Shown piece by piece: positions 29,041-36,639 of a stretch of DNA of 64,000 nt (position 1 is the first letter of the stretch; each line of letters starts with the position of its first letter). The notes under the pieces are model-generated. The model did no database searches, was not told the DNA's origin, and worked only from the letters and a program-made list of their open reading frames with translations. A program made the translations under genes and the position numbers. The DNA comes from Bradyrhizobium genosp. L (lineage in GTDB: Bacteria > Pseudomonadota > Alphaproteobacteria > Rhizobiales > Xanthobacteraceae): assembly GCF_015624485.1 (NCBI RefSeq), contig NZ_CP061378.1, positions 1,798,001 through 1,862,000 of the forward strand, read 5' to 3'.

Positions 29041-29547
29041 ATGGCTGCAACGATGCGCGCCTACGGCTTCCTGCGCATGTCCCGTGTCGTGTTCCTAGCC
29101 TGCCGATCAGCCTTGCGTGGTGTCATGCTCGTCTTGCGCTCGACGCTTGCCGTCTCGTTTGGTCTTTTCGTGCTGTCAGCCGCGCCGGTCCGCGCTGAGG
29201 AGTTTCGCGCCGCCGATCAGGCACCGCCATCATGGGGGCGGTTCGCCAGGCTGGTGAAAGATCGTTTCGAGGAAAGGGTCGCCGCAGACGACGCGGTGGC
29301 CAACCGTTTCCGCGCCTGGGTCGCCGGGCAGTCCGGCAAGGAGAACGGCCCGCCGCCATCGCTGGTGGTCCGCGCCTGGCTCAATCCGGACGGCACGGTC
29401 GAGAAGGTCGGGTTCGCGGCTCTGGCTGACGCGCACGCGACCGAGGATCTGCGCACCATCCTGACGCGCGGCAATATCGGCGAGGCGCCGCCGCCGGACA
29501 TGCTGCAGCCGCTGAACCTGCGCTTCTCGCTCAATCCCGGGAAATGA
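29041..29547 (+). CDS. Secreted hypothetical protein with TonB-C-like tail
   Basis: Up to 168 residues. A hydrophobic segment (LRSTLAVSFGLFVLSAAPVRA) looks like a signal peptide cleaved before EEFRAAD. The C-terminal part, SLVVRAWLNPDGTVEKVGFAAL followed by LRTILTRGNIGEAPPPDMLQPLNLRFSL, resembles the TonB C-terminal fold in pattern. Starts at 29041, 29053, 29077 and 29125 are all possible and none has a strong ribosome site; 29125 gives the cleanest signal peptide. Function is unknown. Confidence 0.65.
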   Translation: MAATMRAYGFLRMSRVVFLACRSALRGVMLVLRSTLAVSFGLFVLSAAPVRAEEFRAADQAPPSWGRFARLVKDRFEERVAADDAVANRFRAWVAGQSGKENGPPPSLVVRAWLNPDGTVEKVGFAALADAHATEDLRTILTRGNIGEAPPPDMLQPLNLRFSLNPGK

Positions 29548-29569
29548 CGCTGCCAGAGTGCCGCCGCCG

Positions 29570-30079
29570 TCAGCTCGCACACGGCCTGGCGCTGACCCGG
29601 ACGCCCTCGACCTGCCGGGACAGCGCATCGCGCGCATCCGCCTTCAGCTCGCCGAGCGTGAAATAGCCGCGGCCGTAGGTCTCGCTCATCAGGCGTTCGA
29701 TGCGATTGTCGTCGGTGGTGGTCCATGCCTTGATCGCGTAGCGCCGGGCCTCCTCGCCATAGGTTCGTCCGTAGCTCCAGGCGAGCGCGCTGCGCTGCTG
29801 GTAGTAATAGTCGATAGTGCGGATCAGCCGCTCATGGCCCTCGGCGGTGCAATGGCTCGACCAGGGCTGGTCGAGCGCCTCCAGCGCCGCCTTGCGGGTC
29901 AGCTCGCGATGCGGCGCCTGGTATTGCTCGTTGACCATCCAGGAATCCTGGCCCTGCTGGGTCGCGGAGTTGACGATCGGCTTGGCCGGGCCAGGCGTGG
30001 CCGCTGGCGACCAGAAGAAGGTCGCCGTGACGATATTGGCAAGCACGAGGCCGCAGACGATGAACAGGATCGCCCTCAT
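29570..30079 (-). CDS. Hypothetical exported protein
   Basis: A 169-residue protein with an N-terminal hydrophobic segment (AILFIVCGLVLANIVTATFFW) that acts as signal or anchor, then a soluble, mostly helical part rich in Tyr and Arg (IRTIDYYYQQRSALAWSYGRTYGEEARRYAIKAW) ending RVSARPCAS. I recognise no family. It overlaps the upstream hypothetical gene by 4 bases (ATGA), so the pair is an operon and probably acts together. Confidence 0.72.
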   Translation of the reverse strand: MRAILFIVCGLVLANIVTATFFWSPAATPGPAKPIVNSATQQGQDSWMVNEQYQAPHRELTRKAALEALDQPWSSHCTAEGHERLIRTIDYYYQQRSALAWSYGRTYGEEARRYAIKAWTTTDDNRIERLMSETYGRGYFTLGELKADARDALSRQVEGVRVSARPCAS

Positions 30080-30672
30080 TGCCGGCTCGCCTGCTTGCGC
30101 GCGATCAGGCAGGCCTCGGTTGGCTCGGTCGGCGGCGCGCCGGTCCAGCTGAACACGTGGCGGCGGACGCTGTTCGGGAAATCCTCCCGCGAGATGCCGC
30201 CGATCGCGATTGCCTCGCGCAGCGCGCTCTTCACATTGGCGTCGGCCGGCGTCGTGAAGGCGGCAACGGTGGCATCGAACCGCGCGTCGACATTACCCGG
30301 ACAGCCGTCGACGCCGGGCGTGCAGAACGCCATGTCCGCCCACGCCTGGGTGTAGTTCGACAGCGCCTCGATGAAGTTCTGCCGTGTCGTCGATCCGCAG
30401 GGCGACAGCTTGTAGGCGGTTGCCGCCTGCAGCAATTCGCGGCGCAGCCGGTCGCGCTGCGGATTGCCGTCGCCCTGATTGGTCTTGGAGTTGACCCAGT
30501 CCTTGCGCTCACCTTCCTTGACCGCCTGCTCGAAGGTCGGCAGCCGCGGATCCGGCTTCAGCGATACGATCCCGTACGTCATGACCGGGAAGCCCCGCCT
30601 GGCCCAGCTGCCGCCGATGAAGATCAGGGCGAACAGTCCGAGAGCGAGCAGGCCGAACCGAAGATTGCTCAT
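30076..30672 (-). CDS. Hypothetical membrane-anchored protein
   Basis: A 198-residue protein with an N-terminal anchor (FGLLALGLFALIFIGGSW) and a soluble part with four cysteines (LSPCGST, MAFCTPGVDGCPGN, TEACLIA) that could form disulfides in the periplasm. No family is recognised. It is the first gene of a two-gene unit with the exported protein at 29570-30079. Confidence 0.72.
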   Translation of the reverse strand: MSNLRFGLLALGLFALIFIGGSWARRGFPVMTYGIVSLKPDPRLPTFEQAVKEGERKDWVNSKTNQGDGNPQRDRLRRELLQAATAYKLSPCGSTTRQNFIEALSNYTQAWADMAFCTPGVDGCPGNVDARFDATVAAFTTPADANVKSALREAIAIGGISREDFPNSVRRHVFSWTGAPPTEPTEACLIARKQASRQ

Positions 30673-30848
30673 GCCGCGATTCCTGAAGTATTGCGGATGT
30701 TGCTAACACGCGTGGTGTTAAGCGAACGCTGCCAATCGATCCCCGGCGGCCTGGCATCGATTTGTCGTAACCGACTGGTTACGGCGCGAAGATAATTCCG
30801 AGGCATTGCGGGTGGGTGCGCGGCCGCCCCTTTGCGTTCGTCTCACCT

Positions 30849-30954
30849 TGTCATTCCGGGGCATGCGAAGCATGAGCCCGGAATCCATCCTTCCAGCACT
30901 TCTGTGGCCGGATGGATTCCGGGCTCGCGCCAAAAGGCGCGCCCCGGAATGACG
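30849..30954. repeat. Long inverted repeat, GTCATTCCGGGGC type
   Basis: TCATTCCGGGGC..GAGCCCGGAATCCATCC is mirrored by GGATGGATTCCGGGCTC..GCCCCGGAATGA. The first and last arms and the inner arms pair separately, giving a long branched hairpin. It lies in the about 1 kb gene-free stretch 30673-31682. Confidence 0.85.
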
Positions 30955-31210
30955 AGAGTGATGTGCGTGTGACTGCCCGACGGGCAACTCAGTAAAACCT
31001 GTCAATCCTAGCGAACAAAAATACTTCGTTTTATCAGAATGGCAATCTGGTGTATGAATAGCCCGTCTCACCCGATCGAGGGGCGCTTCGCGGTCGTCAT
31101 CAGCGCGGCGTGAGATGCGGTGGACGCGGAGTGTGCGAAGACGTAGCGCGCGCAAGGCGGACGGTGAAGTCGTGCAGGCCTGACGCCCTAGTGGCAGGTG
31201 TTGATTCCTT

Positions 31211-31400
31211 TGAGAAGCTAGCGCTTCTCAGGGATGACGGTGACACAAAAGCCCAGTCTCGCCGGGGCGAGCACGTATAAGCCGTAACCCATCGCGCAGG
31301 GAAAGCCGGGTTGTTTCCGGTTACACCTGTGGTCCTACCCCCGTGCTTTCTTTGTTGCACGGGGCCCATGGGTGCAATCGGCACCCGGCTTTCCCTGCGC
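31211..31400. repeat. Structured intergenic element with nested hairpins
   Basis: GCGCAGGGAAAGCCGGGT (31294-31311) is perfectly complementary to ACCCGGCTTTCCCTGCGC (31383-31400), an 18-base outer stem. Inside it CCCCGTGC (31339-31346) pairs with GCACGGGG (31357-31364). Upstream, GAGAAGC / GCTTCTC forms a further hairpin near 31211-31228. Overlapping short frames on both strands appear to be by-products of the element. I know similar sequence to be frequent in Bradyrhizobium genomes, but its role is undescribed to me. Confidence 0.7.
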
Positions 31401-31484
31401 CCTCTGATCGGAGAGCGGCGAAACGAACAGCAAGACTCGGACAAATCATGTCGCGAGAACGCGGAGCTACATCCCCACCCCTGC

Positions 31485-31588
31485 TGTCATCGCCCGATTT
31501 AATCGGGCGACCCAGTACGCCGCGGCCTCTCTGCTCAAGCACCAGCGTCTCTGGAATACTGGATCACCCGCATGCGCGGGTGACGACA
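31485..31588. repeat. Core-and-two-arm palindromic repeat (copy 3)
   Basis: The same core as at 21129-21250 (CCCAGTACGCCGCGGC..TCTGGAATACTGGATC) is present. Its first hairpin arm is CGCCCGATTTAATCGGGCG, different in sequence from the other copies yet still self-complementary. The second arm is ACCCGCATGCGCGGGT. It lies about 95 bases before the HiPIP gene. Confidence 0.78.
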
Positions 31589-31682
31589 CCACGTGGTGTG
31601 GTGAACGGTGCGCAATTTTCAGTGTCGTCCTGGCCAAGTGCGCAATTGCGCGCCAGGCCGGGACGACGATTGGGTGAATGAC

Positions 31683-31940
31683 ATGGCCAAACAACAATTG
31701 TGCAACTCGCGGCGTGCATTCATCGGGGCCGTGATGACGGGAATTCCGGCCACGGTGCTTCTTCGAACCGCCTCCGCCTCCGACAAGATGACAAAGCCGC
31801 AGGCCGAGTACCAGGACACGCCGAACGGCATCTATTCCTGCGGCCTGTGCACGCTGTTCGTGGCACCGGACGGCTGCAAGGTGGTCGAGGGCGTGATCAG
31901 CAAGGACGGCTGGTGCAAGGCGTTCGCGGCGGTGGATTGA
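31683..31940 (+). CDS. High-potential iron-sulfur protein (HiPIP)
   Basis: An 85-residue periplasmic electron carrier. The N-terminus has a twin-arginine signal (NSRRAFIGAVMTGIPATVL), expected because HiPIP is folded with its [4Fe-4S] cluster before export. The mature end carries the four cysteine ligands: SCGLC, DGC and GWC. ATG 31683 was chosen because upstream codons belong to repeat sequence. HiPIPs accept electrons from the bc1 complex in several proteobacteria; the partner here is not adjacent. Confidence 0.88.
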   Translation: MAKQQLCNSRRAFIGAVMTGIPATVLLRTASASDKMTKPQAEYQDTPNGIYSCGLCTLFVAPDGCKVVEGVISKDGWCKAFAAVD

Positions 31941-31961
31941 ACGGCGGCATTTGCGGATGCC

Positions 31962-32050
31962 GTAGGGTGGGCAAAGGCGCTCTTGCGCCGTGCCCACCAT
32001 CAAGTGTCGTGCTCGTGAAGGTGGGCACGCTGTCGCTTTGCCCACCCTAC
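31962..32050. repeat. Inverted repeat, GTAGGGTGGGCAAAG type
   Basis: GTAGGGTGGGCAAAGGCG.. mirrors ..CGCTTTGCCCACCCTAC, with an inner pair GTGCCCACCATC / GAAGGTGGGCAC. It is the third member of this family in the window and separates the convergent HiPIP and ScfR-type genes, where it could end both transcripts. Confidence 0.85.
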
Positions 32051-32056
32051 GATCTC

Positions 32057-33499
32057 TCACAATTCCCGCGCGTTCGAGAACGCGAACGACGACACCCGCC
32101 GCGTGGTTTCGTCCAGGATCAGGCTGCGCGTGATCGGCGGCTCGGCGCGCTGGCTGCAATTCTCACGCTCGCAGAGCCGGCAGTTGACGCCGATCGGGGT
32201 GCCCTCGGCCTTCTCGAGATCCATCCCGGTGGCATAGACCAGCTTCGACGCGTGGCGGATCTCGCAACCCAATCCGATCGCAAAGCGCGGCTGCGGCTGC
32301 GGGTAGGGCGCGACGGGGCGGCGTACCATCTGCGCGATCGAGAAATATTTGTTGCCGTCAGGCAGCTCGATCACCTGGCTGAGCAGGCGGTCGGGCATGT
32401 CGAAGGTCGAGTGCACGTTCCAGAGCGGGCAGGTGCCGCCGAATTTCGAGAACGGAAACGTGCCCGAGGAAAACCGTTTCGAGACGTTGCCGGCATTGTC
32501 GACCCGCAGCATGAAGAACGGTACGCCGCGCGCGTTCGGCCGCTGCAAGGTGGTGAGGCGGTGGCAGACCTGCTCGAAGCCGGCGTTGAAGCGCTGCGCC
32601 AGCACGTGGACGTCGTAGCTCAAAGCTTCGGCGGCGGAGTGAAACGCCTGATAGGGCATCATCGCGGCTGCGGCGAAATAATTCGCCAGCGTGATGCGGT
32701 AGAGCCTCCGCGCAGTGTCGTCGAGCGGGCCGGCGCGGCCGACGATGGCATCGATCCCGGGCCCGCATTCGGCAAAGCCGATCTGCAGCGCGAGCTGAAA
32801 GCTGCGGCTCGGATTGTCGACCAGCTCGGAGATCAGGAGCTGCCGGCGATGGCGATCGAAGCGGCGCAAGGTCTCGCGCATCACGTCGACCGGCATCACG
32901 CGGGTCACGATCGAATGCTTTTCCCGCAGGCGGCTGGCGAGCGCGGCGAACAGGCCCTCGGCCGGCACGTTGAGCTCGTCGCGCAGGGTTTCCGCCGCGG
33001 TCTCGAGCTCGGGAAAATAATTGCGATTGGCCTCGATCAGGTCGCGCACCCGCTCGATCGGGTTGGCCTCGAACTGCGAGCCTTCGCGGTCGGCCATCTG
33101 CGCCGCCACCAGCGTCTCGCCGCGGCGCGCCTCGGTGTAGGCGGCGTAGAGCCGTTGCAGCGCGTGGGTGACGCCGGGACACAGCTCGGCGAGATCGCGC
33201 AGCTCCTGCTTCGGCAAATCGATCTGGCGGAACAGGGGATCGGAGAAGATCTCGTTGAGCTCGGCGAAGAAGCGGTCCTCGTCGGCGGTGGCGAGATCGC
33301 GCAGGTCGAGGTCGTAGGCCTCGGCCAGCCGCAGCAGGATCTGCGCCGTCACCGGGCGCTGGTTGCGCTCGATCAGGTTGATGTAGGACGGCGAGATGCC
33401 GAGCCCCTCGGCGATCTGGGTCTGCGACAATCCGAGCTGCTGGCGGATCCGCCGGAAGCGCGGCCCGACGAAGAGCTTCTTTCCGGACTCAGAGGGCAT
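32057..33499 (-). CDS. XRE-family regulator with ScfR domain (RamB/MccR-like)
   Basis: A 480-residue regulator. Residues about 12-66 form an HTH_3 DNA-binding domain (RIRQQLGLSQTQIAEGLGISPSYINLIERNQRPVT). An IrrE-like middle region follows, then the ScfR/DUF2083 domain ending in the conserved cysteine cluster CRLCERENCSQRAEPP. Proteins of this architecture sense short-chain acyl-CoA status and control acetate, propionate and glyoxylate-cycle genes. AAGGAG precedes the start at 33499. It is divergent from isocitrate lyase, which makes aceA its likely target. Confidence 0.9.
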   Translation of the reverse strand: MPSESGKKLFVGPRFRRIRQQLGLSQTQIAEGLGISPSYINLIERNQRPVTAQILLRLAEAYDLDLRDLATADEDRFFAELNEIFSDPLFRQIDLPKQELRDLAELCPGVTHALQRLYAAYTEARRGETLVAAQMADREGSQFEANPIERVRDLIEANRNYFPELETAAETLRDELNVPAEGLFAALASRLREKHSIVTRVMPVDVMRETLRRFDRHRRQLLISELVDNPSRSFQLALQIGFAECGPGIDAIVGRAGPLDDTARRLYRITLANYFAAAAMMPYQAFHSAAEALSYDVHVLAQRFNAGFEQVCHRLTTLQRPNARGVPFFMLRVDNAGNVSKRFSSGTFPFSKFGGTCPLWNVHSTFDMPDRLLSQVIELPDGNKYFSIAQMVRRPVAPYPQPQPRFAIGLGCEIRHASKLVYATGMDLEKAEGTPIGVNCRLCERENCSQRAEPPITRSLILDETTRRVSSFAFSNAREL

Positions 33500-33514
33500 C
33501 GGGAACTCCTTCAG

Positions 33515-33685
33515 TCGCCGCTTCGCCTCTCCCCGCATGCGGGGAGACGCCGCGGCGCTCGCCAGAGCGCGGCGGGCGAGGGAACCCTCCACGAGTCCCG
33601 CTGCCGAGAGAGCCCCTCACCCCAACACTCTCAGAGCGAGCTTTGCTCGTCTCGACCCCGTAAGAACGGGGCGAGGGAGCAGAGA
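33515..33685. repeat. Intergenic repeat with CTCTCCCCGC..GCGGGGAG arms
   Basis: CGCCTCTCCCCGCATGCGGGGAGACG near 33526-33547 and CCCCGTAAGAACGGGGCGAGGGAG near 33655-33678 flank AGCCCCTCACCCCAACACTCTC, a string shared with the element at 18158-18295. It lies directly behind the ScfR-gene start, between divergent genes. Confidence 0.68.
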
Positions 33686-33699
33686 GATCGCATCCGGAG

Positions 33700-33929
33700 C
33701 TCGTAACCATGACAGCTTTCCTGACCTATATCGTGACAAAATTTACAAATCGACATTTATTACAAGTATGTATGTTACATGACATCACCATTCAAAAACA
33801 AGCCATCTATACGAACTTTGTTTTCTCGCGTTTATCTCCTGACACGCATTTCGCAATGCACTGTCAAGAATGTCGAGAAGACTGGCGACCAGAGCGCTGA
33901 GTTTTGTCGCCAGCGAAAGGATCAGGACC
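33700..33929. promoter_or_regulatory. AT-rich control region upstream of isocitrate lyase
   Basis: About 200 bases of marked AT-richness in a GC-rich genome. It contains the short dyads TTTACAAA (33742-33749) and ATGTTACAT (near 33772) and the string GAACTTTG (33813-33820). RamB-type regulators recognise short sites containing TTTGCAAA-like or ACTTTG strings. The divergent ScfR-type gene makes this a plausible target region. Site assignment is tentative. Confidence 0.45.
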
Positions 33930-35567
33930 ATGAACTACCAGCCACGCGGACTCAGTGACCAGGCGATCCAGGGACCGGCCTCCTATCTGAGCGAGGTTGC
34001 AGCTGCCCAGGCGCTGCTCGACACCCAGCCGACCTGGAACGGCGTCACCGCCGAGGCCGTGGCGCGGATGCGCCTGCAGAACCGTTTCAAGACCGGCCTC
34101 GACGTCGCCCGCTACACCGCGGCGCTGATGCGCGCCGACATGGCGGCCTATGACGCCGACCCGACCAAGTACACCCAGTCGCTCGGCTGCTGGCATGGCT
34201 TCATCGCCCAGCAGAAGCTGATCTCGGTCAAGAAGCATTTCGGCAAGACCGATCGCCGCTATCTCTATCTCTCGGGCTGGATGATCGCCGCACTGCGCTC
34301 CGAGTTCGGGCCGCTGCCGGATCAGTCGATGCACGAGAAGACCTCGGTGCCGGCGCTGATCGAAGAGCTCTACACCTTCCTGCGTCAGGCCGATTCGCGC
34401 GAGCTCAACGACACCTTCCGCGCGCTCGACGCGGCCCGCAAGGCCGGCGACAAGGCGAAGGAAGCCGCGTTGATCGAGAAGATCGACAACTTCCAGACCC
34501 ACGTCGTGCCCGTGATCGCCGACATCGACGCCGGCTTCGGCAATGCCGAGGCGACCTATCTGCTCGCCAAGAAGATGATCGAGGCGGGTGCCTGCGCGCT
34601 GCAGATCGAGAACCAGGTCTCCGACGAGAAGCAGTGCGGCCACCAGGACGGCAAGGTCACCGTGCCGCATGAGGTGTTCATCGCCAAGATCCGCGCCTGC
34701 CGCCACGCCTTCCTCGAGCTTGGCGTCGAAGACGGCATCGTCGTGACCCGCACCGACTCGCTCGGCGCCGGTCTCACGCAGCAGATCGCCGTCAGCCACA
34801 AGCCGGGCGATATCGGCGACCAGTACAACAGCTTCCTCGATTGCGAGGAAGTGACGGCGGCGAACGCCCGCAACGGCGACGTCATCCTCAGCCAGAACGG
34901 CAAGATGATGCGGCCGAAGCGGCTGGCCAGCAACCTCTACCAGTTCCGTCCGGGCACCGGTGCGGACCGCTGCGTGCTCGACTGCATCACCTCGCTGCAG
35001 AACGGCGCGGACCTGCTGTGGATCGAGACCGAGAAGCCGCATATCGAGCAGATCGCCTCGATGGTCGACCGCATCCGCAAGGTCATCCCGAATGCCAAGC
35101 TCGCCTACAACAACTCGCCCTCGTTCAACTGGACGCTCAACTTCCGTTGGCAGGTCTACGACGCGATGAAGGAAGCCGGCAAGGATGTCAGCAAGTACAA
35201 TCGCGCCGAACTGATGAAGCAGGAATACGACGAGACGCCGCTGGCGATCGAAGCCGACGAGCGCATCCGCACCTTCCAGGCCGATTCAGCCAAGCGTGCC
35301 GGCATCTTCCACCATCTGATCACGCTGCCGACCTATCACACGGCAGCGCTGTCGACCGATAATCTCGCAAAGGAGTATTTCGGCGACCAGGGCATGCTGG
35401 GCTACGTCAAGAACGTGCAGCGCGCGGAGATCCGTCAGGGCATCGCCTGCGCAAAGCATCAGAACATGGCCGGCTCCGATATCGGTGACGAGCATAAGGA
35501 ATACTTCGCCGGCGAGGCCGCGCTGAAGGCGGGCGGCGCCCACAACACGATGAACCAGTTCGGCTAA
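33930..35567 (+). CDS. aceA: Isocitrate lyase
   Basis: This enzyme cleaves isocitrate to glyoxylate and succinate in the glyoxylate bypass, allowing growth on acetate and fatty acids. The 545-residue length and the active-site motif KQCGH (Cys236; KKCGH in the E. coli type) place it in the longer Pseudomonas-like subfamily. Other landmarks are IADIDAGFGNAEA (metal site) and IVVTRTDSLGA. ATG 33930 follows AGGATCAGGA; the extra upstream codons do not match the family. It is divergent from a ScfR/RamB-type regulator and followed by a DUF4170 gene. Confidence 0.95.
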   Translation: MNYQPRGLSDQAIQGPASYLSEVAAAQALLDTQPTWNGVTAEAVARMRLQNRFKTGLDVARYTAALMRADMAAYDADPTKYTQSLGCWHGFIAQQKLISVKKHFGKTDRRYLYLSGWMIAALRSEFGPLPDQSMHEKTSVPALIEELYTFLRQADSRELNDTFRALDAARKAGDKAKEAALIEKIDNFQTHVVPVIADIDAGFGNAEATYLLAKKMIEAGACALQIENQVSDEKQCGHQDGKVTVPHEVFIAKIRACRHAFLELGVEDGIVVTRTDSLGAGLTQQIAVSHKPGDIGDQYNSFLDCEEVTAANARNGDVILSQNGKMMRPKRLASNLYQFRPGTGADRCVLDCITSLQNGADLLWIETEKPHIEQIASMVDRIRKVIPNAKLAYNNSPSFNWTLNFRWQVYDAMKEAGKDVSKYNRAELMKQEYDETPLAIEADERIRTFQADSAKRAGIFHHLITLPTYHTAALSTDNLAKEYFGDQGMLGYVKNVQRAEIRQGIACAKHQNMAGSDIGDEHKEYFAGEAALKAGGAHNTMNQFG

Positions 35568-35613
35568 CAGGCGGCTGAGTAAGGTCAGCGCATATTTCGA
35601 GAGGAGACTGACA

Positions 35614-35823
35614 ATGACCAAAGGCAGCAATTTCTGGGTGATCGGCGGCGAGTTCGGCTCGATGAACTTCCACAAGCTGGTGGAAGGCTCCGCCCAGGTG
35701 CAGGGTCCGTTCAAGACCCGCAAGGAAGCCGAGGATGCCTGGCGCGTGGTCTCGGAAGAGAACCGCCACAAGGCCGGCGTCCGCTTCTCGATCGTCGAGG
35801 AACCCTCGCGGGTCTCGGCCTGA
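35614..35823 (+). CDS. DUF4170 small protein
   Basis: A 69-residue protein (MTKGSNFWVIGGEFGSMNFHKL..) with the DUF4170 pattern GPFKTRKEAEDAWRVVSEENRHKAGVRFSIV. GAGGAGA precedes the ATG. It lies 46 bases behind aceA with a hairpin after it, so it is probably co-transcribed with isocitrate lyase. Function is unknown; the fold resembles small substrate-channel or adaptor proteins only in size. Confidence 0.85.
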   Translation: MTKGSNFWVIGGEFGSMNFHKLVEGSAQVQGPFKTRKEAEDAWRVVSEENRHKAGVRFSIVEEPSRVSA

Positions 35824-35861
35824 CGGCTGCCTTTATCAACTAAGAAACGTCCAAGGACGGC

Positions 35862-35890
35862 GGCCCCATCCGGTTCATCCGGGTGGGGCC
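35862..35890 (+). terminator. Hairpin behind aceA-DUF4170
   Basis: GGCCCCATCCGG (35862-35873) pairs with CCGGGTGGGGCC (35879-35890) around a 5-base loop, with one G-T wobble. No T-run follows, so intrinsic termination is not certain. Confidence 0.6.
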
Positions 35891-36031
35891 GACCGATTTC
35901 GGGGCAGGGGGTTTCAGCTTTGGCTGGGGATAAGTGGCGGCGTAACCCCTTGGGAACCAAGGCCCTTTGCGGAGATCATGGTTGCTGATAGGTTAAAGGC
36001 ATCGAAATCCGTCACTACGAGGCCGCGACGC

Positions 36032-36616
36032 ATGTCCGATCCGCACAACACCGGCAGCGAGGCGCGCGAGATGCGCCCGACGCTGCGTGAGGCGCTGCGG
36101 CGGGCGCGGATCGAGGCGGCCGACCGCACCGGCGTGGTGGTCGAGCTACGCGATGCCGAGGTGGCGCGGCTCGAGATCCTCAACGAGGCGCTCGATCCCT
36201 TGTTCGCGCAGGTGCCGGACAAGGTCGACCTGTTCGACCGCGGCATCAGCCAGGGCGAAACGCCGCGGCTGTGGATCGACGTCGTCGCGCACATCCTGAT
36301 GGGCCGCGACAAGCGGATTTACCGCTTCGTGCAGGACACGCGGCACGGCCGCATCGTGCTCGCCGAATCGCACGACGTGCCCGTGATCGTCGATGCCGTC
36401 ACCGACTATGTCGCGCGCCGCATGATCGAGCGCGAGCATGCGATGGTGGCAACCCCGATGCCGGCGGCCGAGCCGACGGAGGCGCCGCCGCCCGTACCGG
36501 TCCCGGTGGTCGCGCGGAAGCGCCGCGGCGGCTTCGGCATATTCCTGTTCGGCTTCATCATGGGCGCGCTGGCGCTGTTCGCCTTCGCCATGTATGCGAG
36601 CCTGAGGAATCTCTAG
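36032..36616 (+). CDS. Hypothetical protein with C-terminal membrane anchor
   Basis: A 194-residue protein. The soluble N-terminal part (residues 1-135, LREALRRARIEAADRTGVVVELRDAEVARLEILNEAL) is charged and helical. A Pro-rich linker (AEPTEAPPPVPVPVV) leads to one C-terminal transmembrane helix (GIFLFGFIMGALALFAFAMYASL), suggesting a tail-anchored inner-membrane protein. ATG 36032 matches the start of coding composition; an alternative at 35978 would add 18 residues. No family is recognised. It precedes the glycine-rich protein gene by 23 bases. Confidence 0.75.
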   Translation: MSDPHNTGSEAREMRPTLREALRRARIEAADRTGVVVELRDAEVARLEILNEALDPLFAQVPDKVDLFDRGISQGETPRLWIDVVAHILMGRDKRIYRFVQDTRHGRIVLAESHDVPVIVDAVTDYVARRMIEREHAMVATPMPAAEPTEAPPPVPVPVVARKRRGGFGIFLFGFIMGALALFAFAMYASLRNL

Positions 36617-36639
36617 CCGCGGACGGGGGCGGGGACATC

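Noticed and set aside
31100..31681. Several short frames on both strands around the nested-hairpin element
   Set aside because: They are explained by the repeat sequences. They lack ribosome sites and consistent codon bias.
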